Part shown: piece by piece, positions 36,199-44,867 of the stretch
How positions within the stretch are numbered: position 1 is the first letter of the stretch
Layout: every line of letters begins with the position of its first letter
Program-made: the position numbers and the translations under genes
Source: Verrucomicrobiota bacterium JB022
Lineage (GTDB): Bacteria > Verrucomicrobiota > Verrucomicrobiia > Opitutales > Oceanipulchritudinaceae
Assembly: GCA_030673845.1 (NCBI GenBank)
Contig: JAUTCQ010000021.1
Span: 210,647-274,646 of the forward strand
Reading direction: 5' to 3'
Length of the DNA stretch: 64,000 nucleotides
Notes under the pieces: generated by a model
Told to the model about the DNA's origin: nothing
Seen by the model: the letters and a program-made list of their open reading frames with translations, nothing else
Databases searched by the model: none

Positions 36199-36501
36199 GA
36201 TAGGGGTAGTGGGGAGTGCAATGGGAGGCTCACGAAGAGCATCAGCGGGAGACACAGTGACGCGGAGAAGCAAGAATCCCGGACAGCGGAACCAGCGCCG
36301 GGTGCAAAGGCAGCCAACGGCCTTGCACCCCTCGAACAACAGGGGTGAAACCTGGAAACGCCGGCTTCGCCTCGGGTAACGGCGATAACTGGAGGCAATT
36401 TCGAGCCCCAATCTGGATGACACCGGCCCAAGAACAATCTCCCCGCCGGTCACACTGGAGACTAGCGAGAGCCAGAAGATGAGGCGAACTCCCGCCCTCC
36501 C
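36199..36501 (-). promoter_or_regulatory. Leader region of the cstA-like gene with competing hairpins
   Basis: The 303-bp gap between the AraC gene end and the cstA start. On the minus strand, 'ACCCCT-GTTGTTCG-AGGGGT' (36327-36346) can form one hairpin and 'GGGTGCAAGGC...GCC-T-TTGCACCC' (36300-36330) a second; they share bases, so only one can form at a time. No known riboswitch class is recognised. An attenuation-type switch is possible. Confidence 0.45.
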
Positions 36502-37305
36502 CTATCTTTCGCCGCTCCGCCGTCTCCAGTCGCTCGGCGCCGAACCACGGAAGCGTCGAAACTGGCGGCTGAAGAAGTAGACGTCACGGTATCCAAGGCG
36601 CTCGGCAATGGCTTCAATCGTGAGGTCGGTTTCGAGCAGGTAAGCTTCGGCCCGGGAAATCCGCTCTTCGATTGCGAAACGGCCGGGCGCGTAACCGGTA
36701 AAAGTCTTGAAGCGACGGGAAAATTGAGAAATGGAAAGCTCGGCCTCAGCCGCAAGCTCATCCAGGGAATAATCCGCCGCCGGATTCCGGCGGATACGCT
36801 CCACGATGCGCAGAAGTCGGCGCTCGACGGGCTCCAACGCGCGCTGGTGGCGGCCACGCTCCATTCCCACCAGCAGCAGGCGGAGACCTTGCAGCAAAAT
36901 CGCGCGGTTGGCCTCGCGATCGAGATAGAACGTTTCCGACAGGTGGCGACACAAGTGTGCCACCCAGGCGACCGGCTGAAGGCGGGCCGGCGGCCGAGGA
37001 GCGAAGTATGCTTCCGGCCAGGCGGGATGCCCCTCGCCCAATACCACATGCGCCGTGAAGTTCACCACTCGCCCTGGCCCGGTAGACCATCCGGCGACGG
37101 CTTCATTTGGGTGCAAGAGGAAGACGGAGCCCGCCCGAAAGGGAATTTCCTCACCGGCCCGCGAAAACACACCCTCGCCCTCCAGAGCGATCCAGAGGTT
37201 CAAATGCGGCCGCCCGGGAGAACGCCAACTCCATCCGGGTGGGTTTTCAAAGACACATATGTTGCGGATCTCTACCTCGTCACTGACGAGCAAATCAAAG
37301 CCCAT
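36502..37305 (-). CDS. AraC-family transcriptional regulator
   Basis: With the start at 37305 ('MGFDLLVSDEVEIRNICVF') it has 267 residues. An N-terminal cupin-type sensor (about 20-130: 'LNLWIALEGEGVF', 'PFRAGSVFLLHPNEAVAGW') is followed by two C-terminal helix-turn-helix units: 'YSLDELAAEAELSISQFSRR' and 'LTIEAIAERLGYRDVYFFSR'. It senses a sugar and activates neighbouring catabolic genes. The frame stays open much further upstream, but beyond 37377 it is antisense to the oxidoreductase gene. A start at 37377 would leave no space before that divergent gene (CATATG), so 37305 is preferred; the 72-bp gap would then hold both promoters. Confidence 0.88.
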   Translation of the reverse strand: MGFDLLVSDEVEIRNICVFENPPGWSWRSPGRPHLNLWIALEGEGVFSRAGEEIPFRAGSVFLLHPNEAVAGWSTGPGRVVNFTAHVVLGEGHPAWPEAYFAPRPPARLQPVAWVAHLCRHLSETFYLDREANRAILLQGLRLLLVGMERGRHQRALEPVERRLLRIVERIRRNPAADYSLDELAAEAELSISQFSRRFKTFTGYAPGRFAIEERISRAEAYLLETDLTIEAIAERLGYRDVYFFSRQFRRFRGSAPSDWRRRSGER

Positions 37306-37377
37306 GCGCAAATAGTGCAAATCCTGGCGCGATCGTCCATTGTGAATGCACGACGCCTGCAATATACTGCTAACCAT

Positions 37378-38592
37378 ATGAACAAGCCATCTTCGGTGCG
37401 TCTGGGAATCGTCGGGGCCGGCGGGATGGGCAGTGTGCATGCCCGGAGCGTCCGGGACGGCAAGATCCCCCAGCTTGAACTCACGGCGATTGCCGACACC
37501 CATCCACAGCGGCTCGAAGCCTTCAAAGGGCTGGCCACCTTTACCTCCGCCGATGCGCTCATCGCCAGTGGCAAAGTCGACGCGGTGCTGATTGCGACCC
37601 CGCACTACAGCCACACCACCATTGGCATCGCTGCCCTCAACGCCGGTCTGCACGTGCTCGTGGAAAAGCCCATTTCGGTGCATAAGGAGGACTGCGAAAA
37701 GCTGATCGCCGCTCATCGCCCCGACTCCGGGCAGATCTTCGCTGCGATGTTCAACCAGCGCACCGATCCACGCTACCGCAAGGTGAAGCAGATGCTGACC
37801 GACGGCACGCTCGGAAAGCTGCAGCGACTGAACTGGATCATCACGGACTGGTTCCGCTGCGAGAGCTACTACCGCTCCGGCGGCTGGCGGGCGACCTGGG
37901 CAGGTGAAGGCGGCGGCGTGCTGCTCAACCAATGCCCCCACCAGCTCGACCTCTGGCAATGGCTCTTCGGCATGCCCCAACGCGTCACCGCACATTGTCA
38001 GCTTGGACGCTTTCACGAGATTGAAGTTGAGGATTCCGTCACGGCATTGCTCGATTACGAAAACGGCGTGCAGGGGGTATTCGTCACGACCACAGGCGAA
38101 GCGCCCGGCACCAACCGCCTCGAGATCGTGGGTGAAAACGGCAAGATCATAGTCGAGGAGGAGCACTGCATCCGCTTCATCCGCAACGAAGTAAGCTCAG
38201 CCACCTTTTCACGCGCCAGCGCCGAGGGCTTTGCCAAACCGCCAGTGTGGAACATCGAAATTCCGGTCGAGGGCAGAGGCCCGCAGCACGACGGCATCCT
38301 CGCCAACTTCACGCAGGCCATCCTTGGGCAGGAAGAGCTCATCGCCCCGGCAAGCGAGGGTATACGCTCCGTCGAGCTCGGCAACGCCATGCTCTTATCG
38401 TCCATCCGTGACCAGCCGGTGACGGTGCCTCTCGACGCACAAGCATATGCCGCCGAACTAAAAAAAAGATCGAGTCGTCCACCTTTCGAAAGAAGCCCTC
38501 GGGATCGGACGGTAAAGTTCTGGACCTTACGGGAAGCTTCTAACGCCTCTCTCGTGTATCCTCCACTCTGCAACTCCCCAAACTCCCCATGA
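37378..38592 (+). CDS. Gfo/Idh/MocA-family oxidoreductase (first copy)
   Basis: A 404-residue NAD(P)-dependent sugar dehydrogenase. Rossmann fold 'LGIVGAGGMGSVHARSVRDG' from residue 8, 'VDAVLIATPHYSHTTIGIAA', catalytic 'HVLVEKPISVHKEDCE' (Lys of EKP), then the C-terminal alpha/beta domain with 'LLNQCPHQLDLWQWLFGMP' (the active-site His). The last 35 residues are an extension rich in Arg and Ser, unlike the family. The stop overlaps the start of a second Gfo/Idh gene by 4 bases. Together with the isomerase downstream the set probably oxidises and rearranges one sugar or inositol. Divergent from the AraC regulator. Confidence 0.9.
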   Translation: MNKPSSVRLGIVGAGGMGSVHARSVRDGKIPQLELTAIADTHPQRLEAFKGLATFTSADALIASGKVDAVLIATPHYSHTTIGIAALNAGLHVLVEKPISVHKEDCEKLIAAHRPDSGQIFAAMFNQRTDPRYRKVKQMLTDGTLGKLQRLNWIITDWFRCESYYRSGGWRATWAGEGGGVLLNQCPHQLDLWQWLFGMPQRVTAHCQLGRFHEIEVEDSVTALLDYENGVQGVFVTTTGEAPGTNRLEIVGENGKIIVEEEHCIRFIRNEVSSATFSRASAEGFAKPPVWNIEIPVEGRGPQHDGILANFTQAILGQEELIAPASEGIRSVELGNAMLLSSIRDQPVTVPLDAQAYAAELKKRSSRPPFERSPRDRTVKFWTLREASNASLVYPPLCNSPNSP

Positions 38593-39698
38593 GCAAAGAC
38601 GGAATGAATTATCTGCCCGCAATGCGGGCTCGGAAAGTGGTGCAGCCCGGTGAATTCGTTTTCGCCGCCTCACATTTCGACCACGGGCATATCTATGGCC
38701 AAGTGCATGGCCTGGCCAACGCGGGCGGCATCTGCAAATACATCTACGAACCTCGGGGGGAGAAACGTGAGCCGCTCAAGGAGTTCATCGCCAATGGCAC
38801 GAAGGTTGTGGACCACTTTGAAGAGATTCTCGAAGATCCGGAAGTCCAGCTCGTCACCGCTGCTGCGATCCCCAACGAACGGTGCGAGATCGGCCTGCGA
38901 GTAATGGAGGCAGGCAAGGACTATCTTACGGACAAATCGCCCTTCACCACACTCGATCAACTCGCTGCCGCCCGCCAGAAGGTAGCAACGACCGGCCGGA
39001 AGTACATGGTCTGCTATTCCGAGCGTTTGCTCAATGAAGCAGCCTGGCATGCGGGTGATCTCATCCGCGACGGCGCTATCGGCCGCGTGCTGCAGGTGCT
39101 CAACCTCGCGCCCCACAATCTCTCCCCAGCCAGCCGCCCGGAGTGGTTCTTCCAGAAGGCCCGCTATGGCGGGATCCTTACCGATATCGGATCGCACCAG
39201 TTTGAACAGTTCCTCGCCTACGCCGGCGCCACCGAAGCCGTGATCCACCACGCGAGGACGGACAATCTGGGCAACCCCGACTACCCCGAGCTCGAAGATT
39301 TCGGCGAAGCAACCCTCACCCTCGATACAGGCGCCTCAGCCTATTGCCGGATGGACTGGTTCAACCCCAAAGCTTCCCGCACCTGGGGCGACGGGCGAAC
39401 CTTCATTCTGGGCGACAAGGGCTACATGGAGCTCCGCAAATACATCAACGTGGCCCAAGACAATGGTGGCGACAAGATCTACCTGGTGAACAACGAAGTG
39501 GAACAGGAAATCGACTGCCACGAGCGCATCGGCTTCCCCTTCTTCGGCAAGCTCATCCTGGACGTCCTCAATCGAACTGAGAACGCCATGACGCAAGCCC
39601 ACGCTTTCAAAGCGGCCGAGCTTTCGATGCAAGCTCAAGCGCTCGCCGACAACTCGCGCTCATTCAAACTTCGCCCCTGGGCAACCAAGACTTCCTGA
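38589..39698 (+). CDS. Gfo/Idh/MocA-family oxidoreductase (second copy)
   Basis: A 369-residue dehydrogenase of the same family but a different branch. The N-terminus ('EFVFAASHFDHGHIYGQ') lacks the classical GxGxxG, and 'DYLTDKSPFTTLDQLAA' replaces EKP with DKSP. The C-terminal domain is standard ('GGILTDIGSHQFEQFLAYAG', 'ALADNSRSFKLRPWA'). This branch is common in Verrucomicrobiota and Planctomycetes in sugar operons. It begins inside the stop of the first copy (ATGA) and ends 5 bp before the isomerase gene, so all three are one transcription unit. Cofactor use by this variant is less certain. Confidence 0.85.
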   Translation: MSKDGMNYLPAMRARKVVQPGEFVFAASHFDHGHIYGQVHGLANAGGICKYIYEPRGEKREPLKEFIANGTKVVDHFEEILEDPEVQLVTAAAIPNERCEIGLRVMEAGKDYLTDKSPFTTLDQLAAARQKVATTGRKYMVCYSERLLNEAAWHAGDLIRDGAIGRVLQVLNLAPHNLSPASRPEWFFQKARYGGILTDIGSHQFEQFLAYAGATEAVIHHARTDNLGNPDYPELEDFGEATLTLDTGASAYCRMDWFNPKASRTWGDGRTFILGDKGYMELRKYINVAQDNGGDKIYLVNNEVEQEIDCHERIGFPFFGKLILDVLNRTENAMTQAHAFKAAELSMQAQALADNSRSFKLRPWATKTS

Positions 39699-39703
39699 AA
39701 CCT

Positions 39704-40483
39704 ATGCAAATCGACCAAATCGGCGTCCAGTTCTTCACGCTCCGGGATCACTGCAAAACCCGTGAGGCTTTTATTGAAACTTGCCTAAAGGTGGCCGAAA
39801 TCGGCTATCGGGCAGTCCAGATCAGCGCGATCGACCGGAGCGTGATCTGCGAGCCCGACATCGCCGCCATCTGCGCCGACCACGGCCTCACGATCTGCGC
39901 TACGCATGAGGCAGGCGCCGACATTCTGGAACGGCCTGCCGAAGTCGTAAAGCGGCTGCAAGCGCTCGACTGCGCGATCACGGCCTACCCCTACCCTGCG
40001 GGGATCGATTTTGGCGATGAAGCCTCCGTCGCAGCGTTGATCCAGCGACTGGACGCCGCTGGTGAGGTGCTCGCCGAGGCAGGTCAGGTGCTGACGTATC
40101 ACAATCACCAACACGAGTTTCGTCGCCTCCACGGGCGGCTGGTTCTCGAGCGCATCTATGCGGAAAGCGGAGCCCGGAATCTCCAGGGCGAGATCGATAC
40201 CTATTGGGTGCAATATGGCGGGGGTGATCCGGTCGACTGGTGCCGCCGTCTTCGCGGACGCCTGCCGATTATTCACCTCAAGGACTTCCGCATCAATTCC
40301 GAGGCCCAGATCGAGTATGCTGAAGTCGGCGCTGGCAACCTGAACGTTCCCGCCATTATTGAAGCCGCCGAGGCCTCGGGCTGCCAGTGGTTCGTCGTCG
40401 AGCAGGACTCCTGCCCAGGCAATCCGTTCGATTCGATCGCCCAGAGCTTCGCCTATCTGAAGACCTTGGCGGCCCACGCTTGA
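39704..40483 (+). CDS. Sugar phosphate isomerase/epimerase (TIM barrel)
   Basis: A 259-residue xylose isomerase-like TIM barrel: 'DQIGVQFFTLRDHCKTREAF', 'RAVQISAIDRSVI', 'GQVLTYHNHQHEF' (metal-site His), 'LQGEIDTYWVQYGGGDPVDW' (metal Glu and Asp), 'IIHLKDF' and 'WFVVEQDSC' (last metal Glu). All expected ligands are visible, so it should be active. It is the third gene of the Gfo/Idh unit. Such isomerases typically act on the keto-sugar made by the dehydrogenases, for example in inositol or 3-keto-glycoside pathways. The substrate here is inferred only in outline. Confidence 0.88.
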   Translation: MQIDQIGVQFFTLRDHCKTREAFIETCLKVAEIGYRAVQISAIDRSVICEPDIAAICADHGLTICATHEAGADILERPAEVVKRLQALDCAITAYPYPAGIDFGDEASVAALIQRLDAAGEVLAEAGQVLTYHNHQHEFRRLHGRLVLERIYAESGARNLQGEIDTYWVQYGGGDPVDWCRRLRGRLPIIHLKDFRINSEAQIEYAEVGAGNLNVPAIIEAAEASGCQWFVVEQDSCPGNPFDSIAQSFAYLKTLAAHA

Positions 40484-40535
40484 TCGAATTCCGTAGCAAA
40501 GGCCGCGGCCAAAGCCGGGCCTCCGGTCTCAGCAC

Positions 40536-41432
40536 CTATTCCTTGGCCGATAAATGTTCTGCAAGGAAGTCCAGAACTACTGGTCGAAGATCCAATTCAC
40601 TCGGGCGGAGATCGAACGAATGCGGAGCGCCTTCGATTTCCACATACCGATGTGGAACGTCCAGCTCGGCCAGGCGTTCCACCAAAGTACGCGACTGATC
40701 CACGTTGATCGTTTTATCCGCCGTCCCGTGAACCACCAGAAAGGGCGGAGAATCCGGACCAATGTAAAGGAGCGGCGAGGCCTTCGCTTCGAGCGCCAAA
40801 TCCGAGGCATCTTCCGATCCGGGAAAGGGCGTCAAACGCTGCCCCCGGAGGTCGGCAACTCCATAGGAAGTGATCACACAGGCGACCTTTCCAAATGACG
40901 CCTCGCGGTTGCCCTCTTCTTCGCTCCACGCCTGGAGGGCGGAGGGAATCCCCAGCATCATCGCAAGGTGCCCACCAGCCGAGCATCCCAATACGCCGAT
41001 ACGATCCGGATCAATGTGATAGCGTTCCGCATTTGTCTGCACAAAGCTAAGCGCCGCAGCACAATCCAACAGGCTTTGCGGCCACGCCAACTCCGTGATC
41101 CGCAAAACAATTTCTTCATCACGTCCTCCGACGTTGAGCAAATAATCGGTTGAGAAAACGGCGTAGCCTGCCTCGACCAGATCGTTGGCAATAGAAGCAG
41201 TCCGCGCCTCAGCCTTGTCTCCATGCAACCACCCACCCCCGTGGATCAAGAGCACCGCAGGCAACGGCCGATCAAAACGCTCCACCGGTAGATAAACGTC
41301 GAGCGTCTCACCTCGTCCAGCGGGAAGAAACGCCACATCTCGAATAAGCTCCGGGCCGGCAGACAGAATGTTCATGAGAAACAAGCTTGTTAAAATCAGG
41401 AGGGAACGAAGGGGCATTGGCATCAGGGGCAT
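40536..41432 (-). CDS. Secreted alpha/beta hydrolase (esterase/BD-FAE-like)
   Basis: A 298-residue exported hydrolase: signal peptide about 1-25 ('LLILTSLFLMNILSAG'), oxyanion motif 'HGGGWLHGD' at 64-72, nucleophile Ser151 in 'GCSAGGHLAMMLG', acid region 'PPFLVVHGTADKTIN' and His in 'GAPHSFDLRPSEL'. The pattern is that of BD-FAE/carboxylesterase enzymes which remove acetyl or feruloyl groups from plant or algal polysaccharides. It converges with the isomerase gene and is separated from it by 52 bp. A role in deacylating the polysaccharide degraded by the neighbours is inferred. Confidence 0.85.
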   Translation of the reverse strand: MPLMPMPLRSLLILTSLFLMNILSAGPELIRDVAFLPAGRGETLDVYLPVERFDRPLPAVLLIHGGGWLHGDKAEARTASIANDLVEAGYAVFSTDYLLNVGGRDEEIVLRITELAWPQSLLDCAAALSFVQTNAERYHIDPDRIGVLGCSAGGHLAMMLGIPSALQAWSEEEGNREASFGKVACVITSYGVADLRGQRLTPFPGSEDASDLALEAKASPLLYIGPDSPPFLVVHGTADKTINVDQSRTLVERLAELDVPHRYVEIEGAPHSFDLRPSELDLRPVVLDFLAEHLSAKE

Positions 41433-41524
41433 ATGAAAGTGATGTCTCTAAACTTCATCTCTTTCCCGCTATTTGCCATCTCAATTGCAGTCGCTCTGAT
41501 GACTGACGACCACCCAGCGAAAAA

Positions 41525-41554
41525 CGCCCGCTCCTTCCAGCGGAAGAGCGGGCG
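41525..41554. terminator. Terminator hairpin downstream of dnaE2
   Basis: 'CGCCCGCTC' (41525-41533) pairs with 'GAGCGGGCG' (41546-41554); the inner 'TTCC/GGAA' prolongs the stem. It lies 58 bp after the dnaE2 stop (minus strand). Read on that strand, it is followed by a short T-run ('TTTTTCG'). Confidence 0.7.
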
Positions 41555-41611
41555 CATAAATCGAACGCTGCTTGGGCGGAAATCGACAGCAGGTTAAATG
41601 GCCGCTCACTC

Positions 41612-44600
41612 CTATCTAAAATCGTGCGACACCATCACGGGGCCGTCGGCGGTGTCGAGGCGTTGGATGGTGGAGGCGATGACGTGGATGGTGCCGTGCT
41701 GAAGCTGGAGTTCGCCGGTGATTTGCAGGTAGGGTTCGGAGACGATGGTGAGGCGGAGGCGTTCGAAGAGCTTGGAGTAGACGACGCAGTTGGCGATGCC
41801 GGTTTCGTCTTCGAGGCTGATGAACACGACGCCTTTGGCGGTGCCGGGGCGCTGTCGGCAGATGACGGCGCCGGCGACAGTGACGCGTTGGCCGGTGCGG
41901 CCCTGGCTCAGGCGGGCGGCGGTCCAGATGTGGGGCGGCAGGCCGGGGCGCAGTTGTTTGAGCGGGTGCGGACCGACCGTCATGCCCATCCCGCTGAAGT
42001 CGGCTTCGACGCGCTCCTGCGGGCTCATCGGTGGCAGCGGGTCGAGGTCGGGGATCTCTTCAGGGGCAGTGTCCGGGCCGCTAGCCTGGCTGGCGGCCCA
42101 GTCAAAAAGGTCACCGGGGGAGTGCACACGCTCGACCTCCCAGAGGGCGCGGCGCCGATTGCCGCAGAACGCGTTGAGCGCCCCCACCCTCGCCAGTGCG
42201 CGCAGTTCGTCGCGGGCAAAGCGGGTGCGGCGCTTGAAGTCATCGAGACTGCGGAATGGTGCTTCGTGCCGGGCCTGCAGCGCGGCTTCGATGGCTTGGC
42301 GGTTGACCCCGCGCACGCGGTCTAGGCCGAGCCGGATCGTGTGGTCGTCTTCGATCGTGCAGGCGGCCTGTGATTCGACCACGCACGGTGCGCGGAAGCG
42401 CAGGCCTCGGCGGCGAGCATCCTGGATCAACGTGGCGGACGAATAAAAGCCCATCGGCTGGTTGTTGAGCAGCCCGGTGTAAAACTCGGCCGCGCGGTGG
42501 ACCTTGAGGTAGGCGCTGGCGTAGGCGATGAGGGCAAAGCTGATCGCGTGGCTCTCAGGGAAGCCGTAGAGCGCAAACGAGCTGATCGCCTTCACCATTT
42601 CCTCGACCACGTCTTCGCCGTAGCCTTGCTCGCGCAGGGCGCGCCGCAGCTTCGTCATGATGCGGTTCATGCGCTCTTCGCTGCGGTGGAAGCTCAACGC
42701 ACGACGCAGCTCCTCGGCCTCGTCGCCGGAAAATTCGGCCATGATCATCGCCATGCGCAGCACCTGCTCCTGAAACAGCGGGATGCCCAACGTGCGGTCC
42801 AGCACCGGCCTCAAGCGCTCGTCGATAAAGGTGGGCCGCTCACGACCGGCCCGGCGCTCAAGGTAAGGGTGCGCTAGTCGGCCGGCGATTGGGCCAGGCC
42901 GGATGATCGCCACCTCAATCACGAGGTCGTAAAACTCGCGCGGCTGCATGCGCGGCAGGGTCGCCATCTGCGCCCGGCTCTCGACCTGGAACACGCCCAC
43001 CGTATCCGCCGCGCAAAGCAGATCATAGGTGGCCGGGTCATCCTTCGGGATCTGCGCGAGGTCGATGCCCCTGCCCCGCTCGCGCGTCAGCTCGATCGCG
43101 TCCTGCATCACCGCCATCATGCCGAGGCCCAGCAGGTCGACCTTCACGATGCCGAGGTCTTCGCAGTCGTCCTTGTCCCACTGGCAGACGGTCCGGCCCA
43201 GCATCGAAGCGTTCTCGAGTGGCACCACGCTATCGAGCCGCCCCTGGCAGATCACCATGCCGCCGCTATGCTGCCCAAGGTGGCGCGGCAGGCCATACAT
43301 CTGCCGATAGCAGTCGAGCAGCGCGGGCGTACGCGGGTGCTCGGCGCCGATCCCGGCCTGCGCGAGATGGTCCTTCAGCGCCATCGTGTGCTGGAAGTCG
43401 CCATGGTGGAAGAGCTGACTGAAGCGGCCCAGCAGCGCCTCGGGCAGGTTGAGCGCCTTGCCGATCTCGCGCACCGCGCTGCGGCCCCGGTAGGTGATCA
43501 CGTTGGCCGTCATCGCCGCGCCGAGTCGGCCGTAACGCTCGTAGACCTCCTGGATGACGGATTCGCGCCGGTCGCCGCTGGGCAGATCAAGGTCGATGTC
43601 GGGCCAGCTTTTACGCCCCTCGGAGAGGAAGCGCTCGAAGAGCAGTTTGCCGCCCACCGGATCGACCGCTGTGATGCCGAGGCTGTAGCAGACGGTGCTG
43701 TTGGCCGCGCTGCCCCGCCCCTGTACAAGGATGCCCTTTTCGCGGCAGTAGTTGCAGATGTCCCAGACGATCAGGAAGTAACCGGCGAAGCCGAGCTTGG
43801 CGATCAGGGCCAGCTCGCGCTCAATCTGCGCCCGCACGGCCGGGCTGATGCCGCCGTAGCGTTGGGATGCGCCGAACCAGGTCACTTTGCGCAGGAACGA
43901 GTCCATCGTCTCACCCGCCGGCACCGGATAATCCGGGAAGCGGTAGCCGAGGTCGTGCAGCGTGAACTCGAGGCGATCGGCGACGCGCTGGGTATTGTCA
44001 ACCAGCGCCGGGCAGTCGGCAAAGAGCCGCCGCATGGCTGCCTCGCCCTTCACATGCCGCTCGGAGTTGCGGCTGAGCAGCGTGCCCGCGGCGTCGAGGT
44101 GCGTGTGGTGGCGCAGGCAGGTAAAGATGTCGGCCACGCGCCGCCCTTCCGCCTTGGCATAATCGACTCCGCCGGTCGCGATGGCGGTCAGCCCTGTCTG
44201 TGTGGCGACATCCTGCAGCACGCGGTTCCAGACCGACTCGCCGCGCAGGTGGTGGCGTTGCAGCTCGATGCACAAGCGGTCGTGGGGGAAGATCGCCTGC
44301 AGGCGCGCGACGGACGCCTCAAGTCCCGCTTTGCCCTCGCGCTCCCAAGCCCGCCGCAGTGGTCCCTCCTGTGGATCTCCGGACAGCGCGATCAGTCCCT
44401 CGGCAAACTCCGGCAGCTCGTCCCAGGTCACCTGCGCCTCGCCCTTCGGCGCGCGCAGCAAGGCCCGGGTCAGCAGGCGGCTGAGGCCCTGATAACCCTC
44501 CTGCGTCGCCACCAACACCGGCAAGACAGAACCGTCTGCCATCACCAGTTCGCTGCCGACCAGCGGCCGCACGCCCTCTTCCTGTCCGGCGGCGTGAAAG

Positions 44601-44746
44601 CGGGCGGTGCCGTAGAGGCCGTTGCGGTCGAGCAGCGCCATCGCGGGCAATTCGGCGGACGACGCGGCGTCGATCAGCGCCTCAGGCTGGGAAGCGCCCC
44701 GGAGCCAGCTGAACGCGCTGCGGGCATGGAGTTCGACATAAGACAT
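41612..44746 (-). CDS. dnaE2: Error-prone DNA polymerase DnaE2
   Basis: A 1044-residue C-family polymerase alpha subunit of the DnaE2/ImuC type. The PHP domain opens with 'YVELHARSAFSWLRGASQPE'. The palm holds the catalytic acids in 'WPDIDLDLPSGD' (about 380-391), and 'VQGRGSAANSTVCYSLGI' and 'GVFQVESRAQMATLPRM' are standard. The OB fold is near the C-terminus ('QRVTVAGAVICRQRPGTAKG'). It lacks the tau-binding tail of replicative DnaE, as expected. With ImuB it copies past lesions and makes mutations during the SOS response. It lies 121 bp after imuB on the same strand and a hairpin follows. Confidence 0.95.
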   Translation of the reverse strand: MSYVELHARSAFSWLRGASQPEALIDAASSAELPAMALLDRNGLYGTARFHAAGQEEGVRPLVGSELVMADGSVLPVLVATQEGYQGLSRLLTRALLRAPKGEAQVTWDELPEFAEGLIALSGDPQEGPLRRAWEREGKAGLEASVARLQAIFPHDRLCIELQRHHLRGESVWNRVLQDVATQTGLTAIATGGVDYAKAEGRRVADIFTCLRHHTHLDAAGTLLSRNSERHVKGEAAMRRLFADCPALVDNTQRVADRLEFTLHDLGYRFPDYPVPAGETMDSFLRKVTWFGASQRYGGISPAVRAQIERELALIAKLGFAGYFLIVWDICNYCREKGILVQGRGSAANSTVCYSLGITAVDPVGGKLLFERFLSEGRKSWPDIDLDLPSGDRRESVIQEVYERYGRLGAAMTANVITYRGRSAVREIGKALNLPEALLGRFSQLFHHGDFQHTMALKDHLAQAGIGAEHPRTPALLDCYRQMYGLPRHLGQHSGGMVICQGRLDSVVPLENASMLGRTVCQWDKDDCEDLGIVKVDLLGLGMMAVMQDAIELTRERGRGIDLAQIPKDDPATYDLLCAADTVGVFQVESRAQMATLPRMQPREFYDLVIEVAIIRPGPIAGRLAHPYLERRAGRERPTFIDERLRPVLDRTLGIPLFQEQVLRMAMIMAEFSGDEAEELRRALSFHRSEERMNRIMTKLRRALREQGYGEDVVEEMVKAISSFALYGFPESHAISFALIAYASAYLKVHRAAEFYTGLLNNQPMGFYSSATLIQDARRRGLRFRAPCVVESQAACTIEDDHTIRLGLDRVRGVNRQAIEAALQARHEAPFRSLDDFKRRTRFARDELRALARVGALNAFCGNRRRALWEVERVHSPGDLFDWAASQASGPDTAPEEIPDLDPLPPMSPQERVEADFSGMGMTVGPHPLKQLRPGLPPHIWTAARLSQGRTGQRVTVAGAVICRQRPGTAKGVVFISLEDETGIANCVVYSKLFERLRLTIVSEPYLQITGELQLQHGTIHVIASTIQRLDTADGPVMVSHDFR

Positions 44747-44867
44747 GGAAATTTGAACAGGAGTTAAAAGGAGTAACAGGAGTTGATGAATGAATTTCGG
44801 GACCGGATGACTCTCTTCATGTATTTCCGAACCCTCTTGCCACTCCCTAAACTCCTGTGCCTAAAGA

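Noticed and set aside
37378..38166. Extension of the AraC frame by more than 260 codons
   Set aside because: This part is antisense to the Gfo/Idh gene and unlike any AraC N-terminus.
43268..44767. 499-codon plus-strand open frame
   Set aside because: Antisense to dnaE2; GC-rich codon bias opens the opposite frame. No family resemblance.
44747..44867. Repeated 'AGGAGT' words between dnaE2 and imuB
   Set aside because: Three short purine-rich copies are too short and irregular to be called a repeat array or operator.
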